From Verrucomicrobiota bacterium (lineage in GTDB: Bacteria > Verrucomicrobiota > Verrucomicrobiia > Opitutales > Opitutaceae): a stretch of 45,599 nucleotides of DNA. The position numbers were made by a program, and so were the translations under genes. How positions within the stretch are numbered: position 1 is the first letter of the stretch; each line of letters opens with the position of its first letter. Location of the stretch: the NCBI GenBank assembly GCA_016871775.1, contig VHCI01000013.1, positions 1 through 45,599 on the forward strand, in the 5' to 3' direction. The notes below the pieces were generated by a model, which searched no databases, was not told the origin of the DNA, and worked only from the letters and a program-made list of their open reading frames with translations. Below are positions 8,965 to 16,813 of this stretch, piece by piece.

Positions 8965-10854
8965 ATGAGTCCCGCCCTCCTCGCATCCGGCGTCCTGCTC
9001 GCGCCCCTCGCCGCGGCGGCGGTGATCGCCTTCGGCCTGCGCCGCGCGCCCGGCGCCGCCACGGCTGTCGCCCTCCTGGCCGCGGTCCTCGTCGCCGTAG
9101 GCTCCCTCGTGCTGGCCCTCGGGCCGGCCCGCGACTTCACCGCGTCCGTTGAGCTGCTCCGGCTCGGGACTTTCGGGCTCTCGCTCGGCCTCAAGTTCGA
9201 CGATCTGGCGGCCCTGCTGCTGGCGATCGTGGGCATCGTTGGCCTCTGTGTGCACGTGTTCTCGGTGGGCTATATGCGCGAGGACCCGGATCGCGCCCGC
9301 TACTTCGGCGGCCTCGCGATCTTCATGTTCTCGATGCTGGGCATCGTGTTCGCGGACTCGCTGCTGATGCTGTTCATCTTTTGGGAGCTGGTCGGCTTCA
9401 GCTCCTGGCTGCTGATCAACCACCACTTCCAGCGCACCCCCGCGGCTGAGGCCTCCAAGAAGGCCTTCATCGTCAACCGCGTCGGCGACTTCGGCTTTTT
9501 GCTCGGCCTCGTCTGGTGCCAGGCGCAGTTCGGTACCACCCAGCTCGACGCCCTCGCGAAGGCGGTCGATGGCGGCGCGGTCGTCGCCGCGGGCCTGCCG
9601 CTGCTCCTGTTCTGCGGTGCCGTTGGCAAGTCCGCCCAGTTGCCGCTCCACGTCTGGCTTCCCGACGCGATGGAGGGCCCGACGCCCGTCTCCGCCCTCA
9701 TCCACGCCGCCACGATGGTCGCGGCCGGCATCTACCTCCTCTGCCGCATCCACTTCCTGATGGTCCCGGCGGCGCTCGAGGTGATCCTGTGGACCGGCAC
9801 CATCACGGCCCTCTACGCGGCGCTGTGCGCGGTCACGCAACGAGATATCAAGAAGGTCCTGGCCTACTCCACCCTCTCGCAGCTCGGCTATATGGTGGCG
9901 GCGTTCGGGCTTGGTTCGCTTAAGGTAGCGCACGGTGACCATCACCACCTGATCGCGGCGGGCGTCGGGGCGGCGATGTTCCACCTTACCACGCACGCCT
10001 TCTTCAAGGCGCTGTTGTTCCTCGGGGCCGGTTCGGTGATCCACGCCTGCCACCACGAGCAGGACATCTTCAAGATGGGTGGTCTCGCGCGGCGGCTGCC
10101 GGTGACGTTCACCACCTTCACCATCGGCGTGCTCTCCCTGATCGGGATGCCCGGGCTGGCCGGGTTCTTCTCCAAGGACGCGATTTTGTACCTCGCCTGG
10201 GCCAAACATCCGGGGGTCTTCGCGGTGCTGGCCCTGACCGCGGTGCTGACCGCGTTCTATATGGTGCGGCTCTGGCGGATCACCTTCCTCGGCGCGGCGC
10301 GCGGCGAGGGCGCGGAGCACGCGCACGAGGGCGGGCCGGCGCTGACCGGGCCGTTGATTCTGCTCGCGGTGCTGTCGGTCATCGGCGGCTACGGCTGGTT
10401 CTACAGTGGCCTGCTCGGCGGCCGCTTCGACGGCGTGATCGACTCGGTAGTGCATCCGGCGGGCGCGGACCACACCCTCATCCTGCTCACAAGTGTGGCG
10501 GTGCTGGTGGCGGGCGCGCTCGGCGCCTGGCTGCTGTATCCCGCGGCGGGCGAGGATGCCGTGGCGCGCCGTGCCCCTAGGCTGTTCGGGCTGTTGGGGG
10601 GGCTGCAGGCCTCGTTTGACCGGGCCTATGGCGCCTATGTCGCCAAGGTGCAGCAGCGGCTGGCGATGCTGCTGAACTTCCTCGAGCAGATCTTCCTCGC
10701 TGGCCTGATTGTCCGCGGCCTTGCCGGGGTGGTGGGTCTGCTGGGCCTCGGCGCCCGGGCCCTGCACGTGGGCAATGCCAACGCCTACGCCTACTGGTTC
10801 CTGCTCGGCCTGCTGGCCCTGTGGGCCTTCGCGGCGGGCCTCCTGTCCTTCTGA
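8965..10854 (+). CDS. nuoL: NADH-quinone oxidoreductase subunit L
   Basis: This 629-residue protein is the distal antiporter-like proton-pumping subunit. The Mrp-type core carries the conserved glutamate E141 in FIFWELVGFSSWLLINHHF and the lysine K222 in AVGKSAQLPLHVWLPDAM, followed by EGPTPVSALIHAATMVAAG. The C-terminal part contains the region that forms the lateral helix and final membrane segment, ending YWFLLGLLALWAFAAGLLSF. Length is normal for the family. The gene is packed between nuoK (1 bp) and nuoM (3 bp). Confidence 0.96.
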   Translation: MSPALLASGVLLAPLAAAAVIAFGLRRAPGAATAVALLAAVLVAVGSLVLALGPARDFTASVELLRLGTFGLSLGLKFDDLAALLLAIVGIVGLCVHVFSVGYMREDPDRARYFGGLAIFMFSMLGIVFADSLLMLFIFWELVGFSSWLLINHHFQRTPAAEASKKAFIVNRVGDFGFLLGLVWCQAQFGTTQLDALAKAVDGGAVVAAGLPLLLFCGAVGKSAQLPLHVWLPDAMEGPTPVSALIHAATMVAAGIYLLCRIHFLMVPAALEVILWTGTITALYAALCAVTQRDIKKVLAYSTLSQLGYMVAAFGLGSLKVAHGDHHHLIAAGVGAAMFHLTTHAFFKALLFLGAGSVIHACHHEQDIFKMGGLARRLPVTFTTFTIGVLSLIGMPGLAGFFSKDAILYLAWAKHPGVFAVLALTAVLTAFYMVRLWRITFLGAARGEGAEHAHEGGPALTGPLILLAVLSVIGGYGWFYSGLLGGRFDGVIDSVVHPAGADHTLILLTSVAVLVAGALGAWLLYPAAGEDAVARRAPRLFGLLGGLQASFDRAYGAYVAKVQQRLAMLLNFLEQIFLAGLIVRGLAGVVGLLGLGARALHVGNANAYAYWFLLGLLALWAFAAGLLSF

Positions 10855-10857
10855 CCG

Positions 10858-12381
10858 ATGCGCACGCTGCCCTTTGATCCCCTGCTGGCCGCGATCGCCT
10901 TCCCGCTGGCGTCGGCGCTGGTCATCGCCAGCGGCCTGCCGAAGCGCTGGTCCGTGCGGCTCGCCTACGTGGCGTTCGCGGTGCCGCTGTTGCTCGCGCT
11001 GCACACCTGGTGGCACTTCGACGCCTCGCCTAAGGTCGCCGGCTACGCGTTCCTCACCCAGTACTCCACCGGCCTCGACGCGGTGGGCATTTCCCTGAAG
11101 CTGGGCCTGAACGGCATCGCGATGCCGCTCTTCCTGCTCGCCGGACTGGTCGGCTTCGCGGCGGGGTTGTATGCCCTGCAGTCGCAGGCGGAGCGCCTCA
11201 AGCTGTACCTGCTGCTGCTCCTCGTGATGCAGGGCGGCCTGATGGGCGTTTTCGCCAGCGTGGACGTCCTGTTCCTCTACTTCTTCCACGAGCTCGCGCT
11301 AATCCCGACCTTCATCATGGTTGGCGTCTGGGGTGGGCGGGACCGCACCTACGCGGCGATGAAGCTTACGATCTACCTGACCCTCGGGGCGATGCTCTCC
11401 CTCGCGGGCCTGATCGCGATCTACGCCCGCAGCGGTGCGAACTCTTTCGACTTGATGGCGCTGCGCGAGCACCTGGCCCGCTTCCCCCTCGATCAGGCGC
11501 TCCAGGGCAACCTCTTCGGGCTGCTGCTGGTGGGCCTTGGGGTGCTGGTGTCCCTCTTTCCCCTGCATACCTGGGCGCCGCTGGGCTACGGGGCCGCCCC
11601 GAGCTCCAACGCGATGCTCCACGCCGGCGTGCTGAAGAAGTTCGGTCTCTACACCCTGATCCAGGTCGCCGTCCCGCTGCTGCCCGCGGGGCACGCCGCC
11701 TGGGCCTCGCCCCTCGCGTGGCTCGCGGTGATCGGCAACGTGCTGATCATCGGGTTCGTCACTTTGGCCCAGCGCGACCTCAAGCAGATGATCGGGTACA
11801 GCTCCGTGATGCATATGGGTTATGCGTTCCTGGGTATCGCGACCGGCACGGCCGTGGGCGTAGGCGGGGCGGTGTTCCTGATGGTCGCGCACGGGCTCTC
11901 GGTCGCGTTGCTGTTCCTCCTCGCGACCAGCGTACACCACCGCACCCAGACCTTCGCCCTCGACGAGATGGGCGGCCTCGCGCGGCCCGCGCCGGTGCTG
12001 GCGGCGTTCCTCGTGGCGGCGACCTTCGCGGGCATCGGCCTTCCTGGCTTCGCCAACTTCTGGGGTGAACTCGCGGTGTTCGTGGCCCTCTGGCAGTTCT
12101 CGCCGGCGGTCACGGCCGTGGCGGTGGCTGGCGTGGTCATCTCGGCCATCTATGGCCTGCGGGCGCTCGCCCAGGTGTGCTTCGGCCCCGCGACTCCCCG
12201 GATGGAGGAGATCGCCTCCCGCCATCCCCCGGTGGACCTGCGCTGGTCCGAGCGCGTCCCGGCCGTGGTGCTCCTGACCGCCCTGCTGGCCCTCGGCTTC
12301 TGGCCGCGGGCGATCTCCGACCCGATCCACGCGGCGCTGGCCGCCCCGGCCACCGCGGCCGCCGCCCCTTCCGCGCGATGA
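10858..12381 (+). CDS. nuoM: NADH-quinone oxidoreductase subunit M
   Basis: This 507-residue antiporter-like proton-pumping subunit has about 14 helices. The conserved glutamate E145 sits in YFFHELALIPTFIMVGVWGG, and the lysine-bearing stretch LHAGVLKKFGLYTL and the block YSSVMHMGYAFLGIATGT are both typical of NuoM rather than NuoL or NuoN. The C-terminus is Ala/Pro-rich (APATAAAAPSAR), probably a disordered tail. The TGA overlaps the ATG of nuoN by 4 nt. Confidence 0.95.
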   Translation: MRTLPFDPLLAAIAFPLASALVIASGLPKRWSVRLAYVAFAVPLLLALHTWWHFDASPKVAGYAFLTQYSTGLDAVGISLKLGLNGIAMPLFLLAGLVGFAAGLYALQSQAERLKLYLLLLLVMQGGLMGVFASVDVLFLYFFHELALIPTFIMVGVWGGRDRTYAAMKLTIYLTLGAMLSLAGLIAIYARSGANSFDLMALREHLARFPLDQALQGNLFGLLLVGLGVLVSLFPLHTWAPLGYGAAPSSNAMLHAGVLKKFGLYTLIQVAVPLLPAGHAAWASPLAWLAVIGNVLIIGFVTLAQRDLKQMIGYSSVMHMGYAFLGIATGTAVGVGGAVFLMVAHGLSVALLFLLATSVHHRTQTFALDEMGGLARPAPVLAAFLVAATFAGIGLPGFANFWGELAVFVALWQFSPAVTAVAVAGVVISAIYGLRALAQVCFGPATPRMEEIASRHPPVDLRWSERVPAVVLLTALLALGFWPRAISDPIHAALAAPATAAAAPSAR

Positions 12382-13904
12382 CCCTCGAAGCCGCCAAGCT
12401 CGCCGCCGCCAACAACCTTTGGGGCGCCATCCTCCCCGAGCTGATGCTCGCCGGGGTCGCGCTCCTGCTGCTGGCCCTCGAGATCCTCCTGCCGCGCCGG
12501 CAGCAGCACGTCCTGCCCGATCTCGCGGGCGCGGGCATCCTCGGCACCCTGCTCGGGCTCTGCTTTAACTGGGATTCCGGGATGCTCGGCTCGGAGACCT
12601 TCGGTGGGCTCCTGTACCACAGCACCTCCGGCCAGCTGCTGCGCGCCTTCTTCCTCATCGCGGCCTTCCTCACCTGCGTCATCGCGCGGCTGACCCTGGC
12701 CCGCCAGAAGATGCCGCGGGTCGAGTTCTACCATCTCCTGCTGATCTGCACCGCCGCGATGATGCTGCTGGCGCAGACCAATCACCTGCTGATGCTGTTC
12801 GTGACGCTCGAGACGCTCACGATCGCCCTCTACGTGCTGGTGAGCTACCACCGCACGAGCCCCGCCTCCCTCGAGGCCGGCCTGAAGTACGTGCTGATGG
12901 GCGCCCTCAGCTCGGGCCTGCTGCTCTTCGGGATTACGCTGCTTTATGGGGTGGCGGGCAACCCGTCGCTCGCGGGCCACGCGGCGCGGCCGTTCCACTA
13001 CGCGGACCTCGCGGCGTTCCTGACCGCCAACCCGAACCACTTCATTGCCAGCCTGGGCATCGTCCTGGTGCTGGCCGGCGTGGCCTTCAAGATCGGGGCG
13101 TTTCCGTTCCAGATCTGGGTGCCGGACGTCTACCAGGGAGCGCCGACGCCCGTGACCGCTTTCCTTGCCGTGGCCTCAAAGGCGGCAGGTTTCGCGGTGC
13201 TCCTCGGCCTGTGCGGCCCGGGCGCGGTGTTCTCCTCCTACGCTTGGCTCACGACGCCCGTGCTGACCGCGATGGCGGCAGCCTCGCTTCTGTTCGGCAA
13301 TCTCGCGGCGCTCACCCAGCACAAGGTGAAGCGGTTGCTCGGCCTCTCGGGCGTCTCCCACGCGGGCTTCCTGCTCCTTGGGGTGGTGGCGGCCGGTGCA
13401 ACCCCGATGGCCATCGGGGCGATCTACTTCTACCTCTTCGCCTATCTCCTGGCGGCCTTCGCGGTCTTCGGGGTGATGGCGCACCTCGCGGGTCCCGATG
13501 ACGCGGATCAGGAACTCGACCACTATGCGGGCCTCGCCAAGGAGAGCCCGTTCCTGGCCGGGGTGCTTACCGTGGGCCTCGGTTCGTTGGCGGGCATTCC
13601 CCCGCTCGCGGGCTTTATGGGGAAACTCTTCATCTTCCTGGCCGCGTTCCAGGCCGGGGCGCGGGCGATGCTGGCTGTGGCGATCGTCGGCGTGGTGGTT
13701 TCGATTTACTATTATTTCGGATGGATCCGGGCGGCTTACTTCGAGACGTGGACTCCGCCGGCGGATGCGGCCGCGGGTCCGACCCGCCCGGCGCGCACCC
13801 CGGTAGGGCTGCTCGCGGGCGTGACCTTGGGCGCGCTCGCGCTGGCGTCCCTCGTGATCGGTTTCTACCCCGGCCCGCTCGGGCACTGGCTGGCGATGCG
13901 GTGA
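12378..13904 (+). CDS. nuoN: NADH-quinone oxidoreductase subunit N
   Basis: This 508-residue protein is the third antiporter-like subunit, next to NuoK and NuoM in the membrane arm. E145 in MLFVTLETLTIALYVLVSYH is the conserved intramembrane glutamate. VAFKIGAFPFQIWVPDVYQG and TPVTAFLAVASKAAGF are NuoN signatures with the catalytic lysines. The start is the ATG overlapping the nuoM stop. It is the last gene of the operon; the DNA after it has a short perfect inverted repeat and then decayed, non-nuo sequence. Confidence 0.96.
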   Translation: MTLEAAKLAAANNLWGAILPELMLAGVALLLLALEILLPRRQQHVLPDLAGAGILGTLLGLCFNWDSGMLGSETFGGLLYHSTSGQLLRAFFLIAAFLTCVIARLTLARQKMPRVEFYHLLLICTAAMMLLAQTNHLLMLFVTLETLTIALYVLVSYHRTSPASLEAGLKYVLMGALSSGLLLFGITLLYGVAGNPSLAGHAARPFHYADLAAFLTANPNHFIASLGIVLVLAGVAFKIGAFPFQIWVPDVYQGAPTPVTAFLAVASKAAGFAVLLGLCGPGAVFSSYAWLTTPVLTAMAAASLLFGNLAALTQHKVKRLLGLSGVSHAGFLLLGVVAAGATPMAIGAIYFYLFAYLLAAFAVFGVMAHLAGPDDADQELDHYAGLAKESPFLAGVLTVGLGSLAGIPPLAGFMGKLFIFLAAFQAGARAMLAVAIVGVVVSIYYYFGWIRAAYFETWTPPADAAAGPTRPARTPVGLLAGVTLGALALASLVIGFYPGPLGHWLAMR

Positions 13905-14133
13905 GCGTTGGGTGCCCTTCGGCGAGGCCCGGCCGGGCGCTTCAGGCGGGATTCCGTCCGGGGCGTAGCCTACGCCCCCAAATCGCGGACTTCAGGCCTC
14001 CTTGGCGACCACGGTGTCGTAGAGCCCGTAGTGGGTGAGGCCGGCGTGGCTCTCGAGGCCGGCGTAGCGCAACGAGGCGTCCTCGTACCGATGATAGGGT
14101 GTTTGGGGAAAAGCCTGGCGGCGATCTTCGGAG
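13905..14133. other. Post-nuo intergenic patch
   Basis: After nuoN there is no normal gene until thyX at 14534. This first part holds a 9-bp perfect inverted repeat (13960-13978) and, on the minus strand, a 51-codon open frame with strong G/C third positions that is listed separately. No promoter elements could be assigned. Confidence 0.4.
13960..13978. terminator. Inverted repeat after nuoN
   Basis: GGGGCGTAG and CTACGCCCC form a perfect 9-bp inverted repeat with a one-base centre, so the real stem would be 7-8 bp with a three-base loop. It lies 55 bp after the nuoN stop. There is no T-tract, so it could be a weak or factor-assisted terminator, an mRNA end-protecting hairpin, or a protein-binding palindrome. 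Confidence 0.35.
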
Positions 14134-14147
14134 GTGTCCCAAGACAC
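13992..14147 (-). CDS. Unrecognised 51-residue ORF or gene fragment
   Basis: This is read from a GTG at 14147 to a TGA at 13992. The peptide includes YHRYEDASLRYAGLE and GLTHYGLYDTVVAKEA and ends naturally. Nearly every third codon position in its second half is G or C and the amino-acid composition is balanced, unlike the Arg/Pro-rich shadows elsewhere in the window. I do not recognise a family. Its 5' end overlaps head-to-head with the first 14 bases of the broken XRE gene, so it is either a small gene whose start lies elsewhere or the 3' remnant of a larger gene cut off during rearrangement. Confidence 0.4.
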   Translation of the reverse strand: MSWDTSEDRRQAFPQTPYHRYEDASLRYAGLESHAGLTHYGLYDTVVAKEA

Positions 14148-14424
14148 CGCTAACCGCCTGCTGGCTCGCCTGAAACAACGCCGGGAGGAGCTTGACCTGA
14201 CGCAGGAGGCCTTCGCGGAGCGTGCGGGTCTGGGCTACAAGTATTACTAGCCGGTGGCGGCGGGGCGCCGGCGGGACATCCGGCTCTCCACGACCGAGAA
14301 GCTGGCCAAGGCCTGCGACCTGGAGCTCTGGGAATTGCTCAACGTCGATGCCCCGTTGCCTCAGCTTGAGGAGGGTCCCGCCCCGGCCCGTCCCGGGGCG
14401 AAACGGCGGTCGTGGTCGGGTTGA
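14134..14424 (+). pseudogene. XRE-family HTH regulator interrupted by an in-frame TAG
   Basis: Reading from GTG 14134 gives a Cro/CI-type helix-turn-helix start: RLLARLKQRREELDLTQEAF then AERAGLGYKYY, which reaches a TAG at 14248-14250. The same frame continues for 57 codons with PVAAGRRRDIRLSTTEKLAK and ACDLELWELL, exactly the remainder expected of such a domain, and ends at TGA 14422. The family usually has glutamine after KYY (YYQ-x-AGRR), so a single CAG to TAG change explains the break. No frameshift is needed. The product would be about 96 residues. The call assumes no suppression of TAG. Confidence 0.75.
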
Positions 14425-14533
14425 GTTGCTCGGTGAGCGCGTGCGGCGTGCCGGGGGAAACCCGGCCGACCGAGGGGGCCAGCGTTTACCGGCTTGCGCT
14501 GGGCGGCGGCCTTTGCGGCCATTCCGTTCCCCT
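14425..14533. other. Gap between the XRE pseudogene and thyX
   Basis: A 6-bp hairpin (GCCGGG/CCCGGC at 14450-14466 with a GGAAA loop) is present. No obvious Shine-Dalgarno precedes the thyX ATG; the bases just upstream are pyrimidine-rich. I see no other structure. Confidence 0.3.
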
Positions 14534-15880
14534 ATGAAGATCACCGGCCTCGCCTTGGTTCCCCCTCCCGGCGCGGCGGACCTGCCGCGGGTGACGCCTG
14601 AGTTGCTCGCTTCCGTGCTCGCGCGCTACTCCCGCAGCAACGAGGGCCTCGGGGCCATCCTCGCCAAGGTCGACCCAGCCAACCCGGATGCCTCGATCGA
14701 CCGCATCCTCAAGTTCGTCGACTACGGGCACGCCTCGATCGGCGGGCTCACCGGCGGCCTCGCGGTGGCCCTCGACGACGTGTCGATGTGGTTCGCCTAC
14801 AAGTTGTTCGAGATCGCCACGATGGCGGACGGGCAGGAGTCGAGTTCCCGCTACATCACCCTCGCGCCGGAGAACCTGCCGGCGGCGGAGGAACTCGGCA
14901 TTCCAGACGACCTCGCGCCCCGTTGGCGCGCGGTGATGGCGCGGGCTTTCGCGGCCTACCAGGCGGAATACGCCTGCCTCGACGCCCTCGCGGTGGCAGA
15001 ACCGCAGCGCGTCCGCCTGCCGGCCGGAGCTACGCCGGCGGTGGCCGGCCGGTTGCGCAAGAACTACGCGCTCGACCGCGCGCGGTACTTCATCCCCTTC
15101 GCGACCAAGACCAACGTCGGGCTCGTCCAGACGGCGCGGATGTGGGCAGCGACGGTCAAGCACCTGGCCTCCCTGCCGCATCCCGAGGCTCGGGCGGCGG
15201 CCGACCTGATCCGCGGCGAGCTCCTCAAGCAATCCCCGCGCCTGACGCGCCACAGCCAGGCCGAGGCGTCGCACGTCGAGCAGGCCGCCCAGGAGCTGGC
15301 GCGTTCCCTCGCCCTCGGCCGCGAACGGCTGTCGCACGCTCCGCTGGCGGATGATGTCTGGGTGCACGTCGACCGCGCCGCGCCGCCGTGGCTAGCCGAG
15401 ACCCAGCCGGTGGCCGAGGCGCTGCGGCACCGGGCGAATCGTTACGGCCAGCAGGGTTTGGCCACCCGGCGGATGCGCGTGACCTTTGCCTGGAACAATA
15501 CCGCGCTGGCGGAGTTGCGGGACCTGAACCGCCACCGCACCGGCCACCGCTTCACGCCGCTCATTCAGGCGGGTTTCTACCTTCCCCCCGAGATCGACCG
15601 GGCGCCGCACGCGGCCCTGCTGGCGGACCAGCTGGAGCTTACCCGCGAGTTGCTCGCGCGCGGGAGCCCGGCCTACGTCTACTCGCTGCTGCTGGGCGCC
15701 CAGACGCCGTTCGAGCACAGCACCCACGCGGACAAGTTCATCTACGAGGCCGAGCTGCGGACCGGGATGGGTGCGCACTTCCGTTACGCCGAGCACCTCA
15801 GCGCCGCTCTGCGGGGCTTTTGCGCGCAGGTGCCGGAAGCGCGGGACTGGGTGGTCGAGGGCACGGCCGAGCCCGAGTAA
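14534..15880 (+). CDS. thyX: Tandem ThyX-like (FAD-dependent thymidylate synthase family) protein
   Basis: This 448-residue protein has two ThyX-like halves; classical ThyX subunits are about 220-250 residues and act as tetramers that methylate dUMP using FAD and methylene-tetrahydrofolate. The first half has the folded core FVDYGHASIGG at 61-71 and the end of the ThyX motif, E102-SSS-R106-Y107, but its RHR position reads IAT. The second half has the RHR triad at 333-335 (LRDLNRHRTGHRF) but lacks the following S-x-RY. FIPFATKTNVGLVQTAR at 186-202 and FEHSTHADKF at 393-402 are further family-like blocks. The ATG at 14534 starts just before the homology. It may be an active single-chain pseudodimer or a non-thymidylate paralogue. 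Confidence 0.75.
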   Translation: MKITGLALVPPPGAADLPRVTPELLASVLARYSRSNEGLGAILAKVDPANPDASIDRILKFVDYGHASIGGLTGGLAVALDDVSMWFAYKLFEIATMADGQESSSRYITLAPENLPAAEELGIPDDLAPRWRAVMARAFAAYQAEYACLDALAVAEPQRVRLPAGATPAVAGRLRKNYALDRARYFIPFATKTNVGLVQTARMWAATVKHLASLPHPEARAAADLIRGELLKQSPRLTRHSQAEASHVEQAAQELARSLALGRERLSHAPLADDVWVHVDRAAPPWLAETQPVAEALRHRANRYGQQGLATRRMRVTFAWNNTALAELRDLNRHRTGHRFTPLIQAGFYLPPEIDRAPHAALLADQLELTRELLARGSPAYVYSLLLGAQTPFEHSTHADKFIYEAELRTGMGAHFRYAEHLSAALRGFCAQVPEARDWVVEGTAEPE

Positions 15881-15931
15881 GCGCCGGCTTTGCCGTTGCC
15901 TGCCGCGCGGCGGCCGCCTTCATTCGCGCCT

Positions 15932-16480
15932 GTGAAGCCGCGTTTCGCTCCCCTGCTCGTTCTGATCCTTGCGACGGGGCTGGCCGCGGCCGACGCCACG
16001 AGCCCGATCGACGCGGCCCGGCGGAACGAGACCTTCGCCCCGGGCGGCACCGTGACCCCCGCGCGCCGCACGCCCGCGGACGAGGGAAACTCCTCGGTGC
16101 AGACGCGCCGCTTCGGCACGGACGTCGTGCCGCGGAAGGAATCCCCGCTCGACGGGCGGCGCTCGCCCATCGACGTGCAGGAGGCGCGGCCGAAGGACGT
16201 CCGGGACAAGGTTTCGAGCCGCCCGGAGGCACCGGAGCCGCGGCGCAGCGCCCTCGATCATCGCCCTTCGGACATCGCCATCTCCCAACAGGTCACCCCG
16301 CCCAAGGTGGCGCGGTTCCAAGAGAGTTTGGACGCGGCGAGTGCGGCCAATATGGCCCGCTTCCCGGCGATGGATCAGGCGACCGGGGTGAAGCTCAACC
16401 GCTTCGTCTTCCGTAAGAACCCGCCCGAAGCAGGCGGGGCCTTGCCGGGGGCGCCGGTGACGCCCGCGGGTGGGCGGTAA
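15932..16480 (+). CDS. Secreted hypothetical protein with SPxD repeats
   Basis: This 182-residue protein of unknown function starts at GTG 15932 with a clear signal peptide (KPRFAPLLVLILATGLAAA, probable cleavage near AAADA). The mature part is polar, rich in Arg, Pro, Asp and Ser, and contains four related short motifs: SPIDAAR, SPLDGRR, SPIDVQE and SALDHRP. No enzyme motif is visible, and it is likely disordered and periplasmic. A longer TTG-initiated form from 15890 would put extra residues before the signal peptide and is less likely. It is separated by 51 bp from thyX and is convergent with the next gene. Confidence 0.7.
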   Translation: MKPRFAPLLVLILATGLAAADATSPIDAARRNETFAPGGTVTPARRTPADEGNSSVQTRRFGTDVVPRKESPLDGRRSPIDVQEARPKDVRDKVSSRPEAPEPRRSALDHRPSDIAISQQVTPPKVARFQESLDAASAANMARFPAMDQATGVKLNRFVFRKNPPEAGGALPGAPVTPAGGR

Positions 16481-16510
16481 GCGCTTTCGGACGCGCGAGC
16501 CGCGGTCGCG

Positions 16511-16813
16511 TCAGCCCTTTTCGGCTTCCCGGCGCACCTTGTCCTTCTCGGCCTCGCGGTCCTCCTCGAGGCGGGCCTTCTCGCTGGCCAGTTGCTCCTG
16601 GATTTTGCGCATTTCCTCGAGGTTCGAGGCGGCGAGGGCGGCGTCCAGCTGCTGCTTGAGGAAGATTTCCCGCTCGGCCAGCCGGCCCTGGTACACCCGG
16701 TCGATGTCCGCCAAGCGGGCCTTCTGCCCCGGGGTGAGGGCCCGGCCGGGGGCGGGCTCGTGCTTGGCGAGGCGCTCCATCGCGAGTTCGTAGGCGCTTT
16801 TCATAGGCTTCAT
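16511..16813 (-). CDS. Small charged coiled-coil protein (probable separate gene)
   Basis: Read from ATG 16813 (MKPMKSAYELAMERL, 100 residues) or ATG 16804 (MKSAYELAMERL, 97 residues), this forms one long charged helix: LAKHEP, TPGQKARLADIDRVYQGRLA, REIFLKQQLDAALAASNLEE and EKARLEEDREAEKDKVRREA. Heptad-like spacing suggests a coiled coil. It has the look of a conserved stand-alone verrucomicrobial hypothetical protein, recalled rather than checked. It lies in the comEC frame with no intervening stop. An ACAGG upstream of 16813 could serve as its ribosome site. It is convergent with the SPxD protein (30 bp). Confidence 0.6.
   Translation of the reverse strand: MKPMKSAYELAMERLAKHEPAPGRALTPGQKARLADIDRVYQGRLAEREIFLKQQLDAALAASNLEEMRKIQEQLASEKARLEEDREAEKDKVRREAEKG

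Noticed and set aside
8944-11289. 781-codon antisense frame opposite nuoL and nuoM
   Set aside because: Composition (Glu, Gln, Arg, His) is the mirror of hydrophobic membrane codons; no independent coding evidence.
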